Assembly (NCBI RefSeq): GCF_029867415.1
Contig: NC_081185.1
Location: 27,825,293 to 27,889,292, forward strand
DNA length: 64,000 bases
Direction of reading: 5' to 3'
Source of the DNA: Vicia villosa
Taxonomy: Eukaryota; Streptophyta; Magnoliopsida; Fabales; Fabaceae
The notes under the pieces are model-generated. The model made no database searches. It was not told the origin of the DNA and saw nothing but the letters and a program-made list of their open reading frames with translations. Of this stretch, positions 55,636 to 64,000 are shown in pieces. A program made the position numbers and the translations under genes. Position 1 is the stretch's first letter; every line of letters starts with the position of its first letter.

Positions 55636-55980
55636 CATGGCATCCATAAAACCATCAAAAGAATATTTGAATCATGGCATCCGTAAAACCAACATACTTT
55701 ATATATGGCAATGTGTGACGTCAAAACTCTCCCTAGTGCAAGGCCTAACATGCTTGACATACGAATTAAAATAATACCCACCATTGATGGTTTATGCGCA
55801 CAATGACCACTTGAATCTCTATGAAATTTGATATCTTTCTGGTTAAGGAATTATGATAGAGTGATGTATAAAAATTTGATCCAATTATCTTACTAAAAAA
55901 ACATATACACTTAGATTAACACACTTATATATTGAAACTAACATAACTCATACATGCAAATGTGCGCGCGCCCACACACA

Positions 55981-56096
<116 letters not shown>

Positions 56097-56164
56097 CTAG
56101 CATTACTCATACATACAAAAGCGAGCACGCGCGCGCATACCCCTTACCACACACACATATATAA

Positions 56165-57155
56165 GCATACTTAAAAATGAGTAATAGAGAATACATTTGA
56201 AGCATTTCACTCACTAAATTATAATAATTTGTGAGTTTCGTATTGACGCAACCGAATTTTAATGAATGTTTAAACAAATATTTTATAAAATATACAATTC
56301 AAAGTTCGCTTTATCAAAGTATATGACTTATTAAATACTAATAGTATGTTTAGAGTACATATGTTAATATAGCCAAGTGGATAAAAGAAATGTCTCGTAT
56401 CATTTGAAACAATGTAAGTAATACAAATATATAGGCTCCAAAATTATAGATACTCTTGTATCAAAGTATATGACTTATCCAAAATTATACAAATTCTGCT
56501 CCAAAATTTTACATTGTATATTGGGTTTTTTTCTTTGTCGAGGTTGATATGCCTGGATCATTTGATCACCTTCATTGTAACTTTTAGTTTTGGTTAATCA
56601 AAAGTATTATTTGATTCCAAAAAATATATGTTTAGAGTTGTAATTAATATATAACTTATATAATATAAACTGCAAATCTTGTGTTATTACTCTTCCATTA
56701 AAATTATTCATTGGAATCACTAATTTTATAAAACAAAATACATTTATCGATATTTATTCATAATAATAAAAAGGGAAAAGCAAGAAAATATATATTAGTA
56801 CAGCAACAATTATAATATTAATAAAGTTTGAAGAGTATGTAACATTCTCAAATCTTTCATCCAAAATCTATTCGTAACATTTTAAAATTGCTCTCATCCT
56901 AAATCGATAATTTTCTAACATAATATACTTCTTCATTTTTCCATAAATACTAAGGACTTGTGTGTTTTTCACACACTAAAGTTAATGGACAAATTGCATG
57001 ATTCAGTGAAATATGAAGTCCTTTAGGGACCGTCACATTTGGTGTGTATATAAAAAAATTTATTCCTAAGGTTGTGATGGTCTTCCAAAAGTTTCCTCTA
57101 AAATGGTGTTTGGAACTTTGGGATTTTAGAGCAAAAGTTAGGTAGTTTAAATCTA
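56165..57155. other. Subtilase-unit flank, no gene
   Basis: AT-rich intron or spacer shared with the right flanks of copies A and B (TTTCACTCACTAA, then ACGCAACCGAATTTTAATG and AACATTTTATAAAAT-type words). No coding sequence recognised. Confidence 0.5.
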
Positions 57156-57527
57156 TTACAGATGAAAAAGTTGTGTTAAAGTATAAGTTGTGTTAAAGTA
57201 TGTTGTCATCCCATGTGATTTGTTATGGGTCAATTGCATTGAATCCTTGTCCACATAAAGATTTAATATAGCCCATTTATTAGCATCATATATTAGGTCG
57301 GAATTAACTTTTATTATAGGGTTAATATGACTGACTCCATATACAAATTCCGCACCTGGATTATTTTCTGAATTAAAATGTGCAGTTACAACACAACAAA
57401 TATCCAAAAATATTATATAAATTTTAAACATAGCTAAGTAATTATATTTATTTCAAACTTAAAAAGTAAACATGAATTATGCCCAATATCACTTATGAGT
57501 AATTAGGAACAATTTATCATTAATTTT

Positions 57528-57956
57528 AGGATTAATACCTATTTTCACCCCTGCCATATGGGGTTGGTTTGAAAAATCTCCCTGCCAAAAAAAGAGTTGC
57601 AAGAATTCCCCTAACAATTAAAGATTCTCTCATTTTAAACCTTGTAAAAAATTTATTTTTAAAACCAACCTTGCCACTTAAAGGACTCTATCATTTTGAA
57701 CCCTGTAAGTTATTTTTTTTAATAAAACCAACCTTGCCCTTCATATTTCAGAGGGTTTAAAATGACATAATCTACAAGATTATAGGGTTTAAAATGAATG
57801 GATCTTCAAATGACAAGGTTGGTTTTAAAAACAAAAATTTTACAAGGTTTAAAACGAGAGAATCTTCAAATGTTAGGGGAATTCTTGCAACTTTTTTTGG
57901 CAGGGGGATTTTTTAAACCAACCCCATATGGCAGGGGTGAAAATAGGTATTAACCC
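57528..57956. mobile_element. Long-TIR MITE, 429 bp
   Basis: The inverted arms exceed 100 bp (outer parts TTAATACCTATTTTCACCCC and CTGCCATATGGGGTTGGTTT). Duplicated TTAATTTT flanks it (57520-57527 and 57957-57964). The homologous uninterrupted site is at about 48318. No transposase; superfamily uncertain (8-bp duplication). Confidence 0.8.
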
Positions 57957-58036
57957 TTAATTTTATAACTTTAAACAATATAATAAAGTTTTCAATAGTT
58001 TAAATCAATAGTATATACATAAACAACAACACAATA

Positions 58037-61000
58037 TGTAACACCCCGTTAATTCTTGTTTATTAATTTAATTAAACTTTTAATTAAATTATTAGAATTA
58101 ATAATTTTTGGGAATTATTTAGAAAATGACGAAATATTGGCATTGGGCTTAGTGTGGTAGTTAGCAGAAGGGGGTGTTAACTATGTAAGCCTATTAAGAT
58201 ATTTTATTTTTTCATAAAAATAAAGGAAATTGGGAAAAGAGAAGGTTGGAGGCAAAAGGACAGAAGTCTGAGAACTGAAGAGTACGTGAAAGAGAGAAGA
58301 GCCAAAGAAGAAGAAGACCTTCGAAGATTCGACTCCGAGGTAAGGGGGGATTCTTCGGGTTAGTAAACCTTATGTGATTGTAGGTAGTAGGATTGATTAG
58401 GATTGTCGTTTAGTTCAATCGTACGTGTCGGGTTTGGGAACTTTTGTTAGGTTTTGATGAATCCGTATAATTTAGCATGATTTTGATAATAACCATGATA
58501 TATGTTGTTATTAGATGTTTAAAACTTGTTTGAAATGTGTTATAGCGTGTAAATTGATGATGTTTATGTGTTATGTTCGTGTGTGCATGAATTGGGGAAA
58601 TGGGATAGAGTATTTTGCTGTCAAAGTGGTGAATTTGGCTGTACAGGTACGTAGGAACCGGTTCCCGTGTGGGAGGAACCGGTTTCCCCTTATAAAAACA
58701 GAGGCGTGAGAATTCTGGATTGTTGGGAACCGGTTCCCAGATAGGGACAACCCGGTTCCCCATAGTAAAAATCAGAGACGAGTTTTGGGAAGCAGTCAGG
58801 AATCGGTTCCCACATAGGGACGAACCGGGTTCTGCTGTATATTTTTGAAAAATGTTTTTATTTTAAAAACCCATAACTTTTGATCCGAGTATCTGATTTA
58901 TGTGCCGTTTTGGGCGTTGCGAAGCTAATTAGATGCTTTATTTGATAAAGTGATAAAATGGGCAGTGGCCGACTTTATTTTTACTTATTCGATTTAATTG
59001 TTGATGAATTGAATTATGGCATATGTATATATGCCAGTATATATGATTATTGGGGCATGTAATTGTGTTGAGGATGATTGATGATTTGTAAATATTAATA
59101 TGCTGTCAATGTTAATATGTTGTTGTGGTATACGGATGTAAATGATTGAATGATGCTTGGACATGTACATACTTGTTGTGACGTTATTGGTAAGATGAAA
59201 TAAGACGATGTTAAGCATCGGATCGGTGATGATATAAGTATGTGATATGTGTGCATTCATTCATAAATCATTTGCATTGGACTCGTCAATGAGCGGATCC
59301 TTGGTGGCTAATTCCCATTGTGTGGAGATTAGCAAGTAGTCATCGTGTGCCCATGTGGGGTGTGAGCGATGAGGTTAGTTGTGTGCCCATGTGGGGTGTG
59401 AGCGACTAAAAGGGCAGTATCGAAGAGAGAAGTCCTGTGAAGGTGATTCACGAATTTTGGTACCACATGCATTAGTGTCAGTCCATTCATTGCATTATAG
59501 CCTGATATAGCTGAATGTTTGTGTGATGTGATAGATGATACTTATGTACTGATGCTTGCTTGTTGTAATAATTCCGACTACATGTATGGTTAAGTGGATG
59601 ATAATTGCTATGAAATTTTATTGCTTATGACTGCATAATGCTTATTAATTCGAATGAAACTCACCCTTACTTTGATGATTTCAGATTAAGGAGTAGCGGC
59701 TTCTTGATTGGGTGAGGATAGCTCGTAGGCTAGTCCGTAGTTCGTGTCGAGTCATGCTCTGATTGTAACACTTGGATCGATAGTCTTAGAGTTACTTGAG
59801 ATACACTGTTTTGCCGTTATTGGTTTATGTACCGATGTTTTAGTGGAGATGTTTGATAACGCTGTTGAATGAATTTTCCGCTGTGCTAAATATATGTTTT
59901 GATAAATTTGGATTATTCCTAATAAAGCCTGACAAACGACTTAAAGTTTTATTTATTTTATTAATTGTAACATCCTGGTTGTATAATCACTCTGATCTTT
60001 ATTATAATTTCTGTAACACCCTTCTAAACCCCCGCGGAAAAAAATATAATAATAATCAGAGTAAACATGAAATACAAGGATGTCACAATTTCTTTAACAT
60101 AAAATACCATAGTCATTTGTCATGCCACATGAGGAACCATTTAATATAAACAAAATTCATGTTCAACACAGCGGATTATAACTCATAACATTGCATATTC
60201 ATCATCCGTGCCAGTTACTATAATACAATTGTAAAACAACAAAGCCAACAGAGTAATTCGTCTCTAAACTAGTGTTCCCCAGTGTTACAATCAGAGCATG
60301 ACTCGACACGAACTATGGACTAGCCTACGAGCTATCCGTACCCAATCAAGAAGCCGCTACATCCTTAATCTTAAATCATCAAAGTAAGGGTGAGTTTCAT
60401 TCGAATTAATAAGCATTATGCAGTCATAAGCAATAAAATCTCATAGTAATTATCATCCACTCAATCATACGTATAATCGGAATTATTACAACAAACAAGC
60501 ATCAATTCAACAATATTGGCCATCGGCCCACAACTCATCAATTTCATCAATGATCAAGTTATATTAACAACATCACCTTAATACATCAATCATGTAAACA
60601 CACCAAGGCATAACACTGGATCTCATCCAATCATGTTATAACCAATGCATATGATTCAACTGACACTATGCATGTGGTACCAAAATTCGTGAATCATATC
60701 ACAGGACTTCTCTCTTTGATACTGCCCTCTAGTCGCTCACACCCCACATGGGCACACGACTACTGCCTCATCGCTCACACCCTACATGGGCACACGATGA
60801 CTTCCCGCTAATCTCCGCACAATGGGAATTAGCCTTCCAATGCAAATGATTTATGAATAATGCACACATGACACATACTTACATCTTCATACATCATCAT
60901 CATTCCGATGCTTAACATCGCTTATCACCTCTTACCAATAAGGTCACAACAAGTATGTACATGTATAAGCATCATTCAATCATTCACATACATACACCAC

Positions 61001-62309
61001 ATCATCACAATAACATACACCTCATAGTAATGTTAATTGCCACCATAACCAACATATTAATATTAACAACATATTAATATTCACAATCATCAATCATCAC
61101 CATCATCATACATCGTTACATCTATCATCATTACACACCATGTAATAAATTGATAAACCAACTCAACAACATAATCACAAAACATGTATTCATTTATGAC
61201 ATGTTATAAACCAACATCACCCAATGAATATCATAATCCCATCACCAATACAAAGCATGTATCAATAATCATATATAAATAAGCACATATACACATACTA
61301 TATTCCAATTCATCAACAATCAAATCGAATTAAAATAAAGTCGGCCACTGTCCATTTTATCAGTTTATCAAATAAAGCATCTCATTAGCTTCGCAACACC
61401 CAAAACGGCACATAAATCGGATACTCGGATCAAAAGTTATGGGTTTTCACAGATAAAACATTTTCAGGAAAAATGCTGCAGAACCCGGGTTGTCCCTACG
61501 TGGGAACCGGTTCCTGGCAGCTTCAAAAATCACGTCTCTGGTTTTTACTATGGGGAACCGGGTTGTCCCTACATGGGAACCGGTTCCCAGCTGCCCAGAA
61601 CCCATACTTCTCTGTTTTTACAAGGGGGAACCGGTTCGTCCCATAAGGGAACCGGTTCCTACGTACCTGTACAGCCAAATTCACCATTTTGACAGCATTT
61701 ACCTTATCCCATTCCCCCAATTTCAGGTACATACGAACATAGCACACAAATACCATCAATTTGCACATCATCACATAATTCAGACAAGTTTTATACAAGT
61801 ATTAACAGCATATAACATGAGTATTAACAGAACCATGTAATTCACACAATTTCATCAAAACCTAACAAAATTCCCAAACCCGACACGTACGATTGAACTA
61901 GACCACAATCCTAATCAACCATACTACCTACAATCACATAAGGAATACTAACCCGAAGAATCCCCCCTTACCTTAGAGTCGAATCTTCGAAGTTCTTCTC
62001 CCCCTTTGGCTCTTCTCACTTTCACGTGTTCTTCTTTTCCTCAGACTCTGTCACTAGTGCTTCCACTTCCTCTTTTCCAAATTCCTTTATTTTATGAAAA
62101 ATAAAATAAAATATTATAATGGGCTTGCTTAGTTAACACCTCCCCTTCTGCTACTCACCACTCTAAGCCCAATGCCAATATTCCATCATTTTCCAAATAA
62201 ATCCAAATAAAATATTAAAATTCCAATTAATTAATTTAATCCAAATTAAATTAATAAACTGAAATTATGGGGTGTTACAATTTCCGCGGGGGTTTAGAAG
62301 GGTGTTACA
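58037..62309 (+). mobile_element. Outer solo LTR, 2.0 kb, split by inner solo LTR
   Basis: The LTR begins TGTAACACCCCGTT at 58037 and runs to 60011; its last 25 bases (CGCGGGGGTTTAGAAGGGTG, TTACA) are at 62285-62309. Perfect 5-bp duplications CAATA flank the whole (58032-58036 and 62310-62314). Paralogous sequence at about 48390 has no insertion. Total LTR length is 2000 bp. It ends in a GGGTGTTACA terminus that is the inverse of its own start. Confidence 0.88.
60012..62279 (-). mobile_element. Inner solo LTR, 2.27 kb, same family, inverted
   Basis: On the minus strand it runs TGTAACACCCCATAATTT to GTTTAGAAGGGTGTTACA. Perfect 5-bp duplications ATTTC (60007-60011 and 62280-62284) lie within the outer LTR. 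It aligns in reverse with 58037-60011 along its length (for example 60300-60365 against 59765-59690). Confidence 0.9.
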
Positions 62310-63310
62310 CAATACAATAGAGAAAAACATACACACCATTTTGAATGTATTTAAAAGAACTGAAGCAAATCTTATAAGTATAGTTTGAGATACGCATCCT
62401 ATTATATGATAAGTTATACTATTCTTTTCTATTCTACTACATGTTGTCATAAGAGTTGAACGAATAGAAACTAGTCACTATGTGGGATGTAACGATTTTA
62501 TGTATATAGTTACAACGGAAACATGAGTGAATGTCATTTATATTCCTGATACAATATTGAACATCAAATTTATGGTCTCACCAAAAAATATCATAAATTG
62601 GAGACCAGCTACATTTGGTATCAACTCTAGGAGAAATTATGTGGGGATACAATATTAAACAAATATAAAAATAATGGCAATTATTTTTAAAATGTTGGAA
62701 TTACATTTAATTTATTCTGATAGGGAAAAGAACTTTTAAAATTTTGGGTGTTACGTTGTTTGGACCCCTAGATTAAAAAGAGATAACAATATATGCCAAA
62801 CTATCTTTTAACTTAGTGGTCTTAAATATGATTTCAGTCGGAAAGTTGTAAAAAAAAAGTGTTTTTTTTTCTTTCGAAAGGGAAATAATTTATTGTTAAA
62901 TGAAAGCAATACAATTAAATAATTTGTAAAACACAAAAGCAAAATGATACAACATGAACTATAGGGGTTTAAAATAAAAACTTCTTTTAGTTATTTTCAA
63001 TAATGTTAGTCTTTTACCCGACTAGTTTTAAGGATATGAATGTAAGTTATCTTGATGAATGTAGTTTTATGCATTCTCCACCATGTATAATTGGAAAAAG
63101 TTTTTCTAGAAGGTCAAATGTGTTCAATGAATTAGTCTAAATATTAGATCAATATATTGATGTCATTACTATCATTATCTAAAATGATAATTTATAATTT
63201 AATAACTAAATAAGCTTATATTGAATTCAAATTTGAAACCAATATGTCTCCCAATATTTTAAAGTCGTTAAGTATGAATTAAAGAGGGCATATGAGAAAA
63301 ATAAAAAAAT
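62310..63310 (-). other. Subtilase copy D introns and flank
   Basis: Apart from the Ser segment (62640-62480), this is sequence paralogous to 48390-48890 and 49560-49700, with no extra coding exon recognised. Confidence 0.5.
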
Positions 63311-63884
63311 GTACCTCATAAGTTCTATTATTTTTTGTTTTGACCTTGATAACAAACTTCCTATCCAAGGTGCTAGTACCAACAAGATATGTTCAAGGTT
63401 GATAATTTTGCATGGACTTTGTATATGGACATGTGTTTCCCGCTGAAAATATTGTTAAAACATCATATTTTATGGCATGAAAATATCCAACTAACAATTC
63501 ATGTCTAAAATGTATTTTTTTTTTGTTGAATCATTTCCAATAATCATTATATATCAAATTTGTCACTAATTGCACTGTCAAAAACGGAAGAATATTTGAA
63601 TCATTGCATCCATAAAACCAATATACTTTATAAACGACAATGTGTGATAACATAACTCCCCCTTTAGCAGTTCCATGTGCAATGTCTAACATGCTTGACA
63701 TACTGATGAAAATCCTAGCCACCGTTGATGTTTTATGTGTACCATGACCACTTGGATCTCTAGGAGATTCGATGTCTTTTTGGTTAAGGAATTATGATAG
63801 AGTGGTGTATAAAATTTTGTTCCAATTGTCTTACTGAAAAACATATACATTTAGATTAACACACTTATATATAGAAATTAGTAT

Positions 63885-63912
63885 TGCACATGTGCGCACG
63901 CGCGCGCGTGCA

Positions 63913-64000
<88 letters not shown>
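63885..64000. repeat. Alternating purine-pyrimidine tract ending in (CA)n
   Basis: 116 bp of strict alternation: TGCACATGTGCGCACGCGCG-type, then (CA)n from 63917 to the window edge. Occupies the same subtilase intron as the (TA)n tract beside copy C. Confidence 0.95.

Larger units (their letters stand above)
55253..55892 (-). pseudogene. Subtilase pseudogene, copy C
   Basis: The minus-strand exon starts at 55892 after a TTTTTTAG acceptor. The His site has decayed (GHCAH for GHGTH), and MSSMLGLALG and IAIYKVCW are kept. A foldback element is inserted at 55459-55635 and an (AT)n tract at 55327-55402. At 55320-55255 the next exon reads SLDRKFVTKVKTKNNRTYE and ends at a GT donor; families have DRKFVTKVKLGNN. 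Confidence 0.78.
57156..63833 (-). pseudogene. Subtilase pseudogene, copy D, split by insertions
   Basis: Minus strand. The His exon starts at 63833 after GTTTTTCAG (KTIGTKFY, then SPRDPSGHGTHKTST, HGTAKGGVMLSHIVVYK and DSNIL). The DRKFVIKVKTKNNRTYE exon is at about 63382-63315 with a GT donor. The catalytic Ser segment at 62640-62480 has TAA (62540-62538) in place of the Ser codon. The C-terminal exon at 57431-57156 reads GAEFVYGVSHINPIIKVN, against AEFAYGAGHINPVKAVN in the family. Inserted are the composite LTR (58037-62309) and an inverted-repeat element (57528-57956). The 5' part (prodomain, Asp exon) would lie beyond the right edge. Confidence 0.8.

Noticed and set aside
58037..62309. 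Full-length LTR retrotransposon or assembly artefact
   Set aside because: No PBS, genes or polypurine tract lie between the two arms. Their opposite orientation and two distinct 5-bp duplications explain the structure as nested solo LTRs.

Overview
This window looks like repeat-rich nuclear DNA from a plant, most likely a legume. The evidence for a legume is a Tat/Ogre-type gag and protease, an Athila lineage element resembling pea Cyclops, a Sirevirus, and very AT-rich spacers with many MITEs. I see no intact host gene, no rRNA or tRNA gene, no CRISPR array and nothing bacterial. The window is layered transposable elements, plus a decayed local array of subtilisin-like protease pseudogenes on the right.

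Layout: 1-5853 is the 3' half of a Ty3/gypsy Athila element (gag tail, protease, RT-RNase H, integrase, long 3' non-coding part, 3' LTR). Its reading frame is broken only by three TAG codons. It interrupts a Tat/Ogre-like gag-protease fragment (5890-8028). Next come a truncated LTR (8050-9437) and a reverse-strand chromovirus RT-RNase H fragment (9428-10100). At 10907 there is a Helitron 3' end on the minus strand. Minus-strand exon fragments of an alpha/beta hydrolase and of folylpolyglutamate synthase lie behind it at 12.8-13.5 kb. Two hAT-like non-autonomous elements with perfect 8-bp target duplications follow (15561-16263 and 16652-17109), then an LTR relic and a MITE.

From 21 to 48 kb the window is a nest. 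An old minus-strand Ty1/copia element runs from 42.5 kb back to 21.8 kb. It is split by a minus-oriented solo LTR (23821-26372), a young full-length Sirevirus (27938-36936, LTRs differing at about 3 of 1205 positions) and a non-coding LTR element (37109-41694). Each insert has its own 5-bp target duplication. Beside it, an internally deleted Tork-like copia element (42851-48218) is split by a 3.45-kb solo LTR (43840-47293).

From 48.2 kb to the right edge the minus strand carries at least four decayed copies of a cucumisin-type subtilase gene. The paralogous copies preserve empty sites for a Stowaway MITE, a foldback MITE, a 429-bp inverted-repeat element and a striking composite. The composite is a 2.27-kb solo LTR inserted head-to-head into a 2.0-kb solo LTR of the same family (58037-62309), with both target duplications intact. 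A second Helitron end of the same family as the first sits at 55080-55109. Long AT and CA microsatellites have grown in one intron of two of the subtilase copies.

How the parts relate: nothing here works as a pathway. The value is in the insertion history. Target duplications and paralogous empty sites give an order of events, and only the Sirevirus is close to intact. I found no convincing new biological system.
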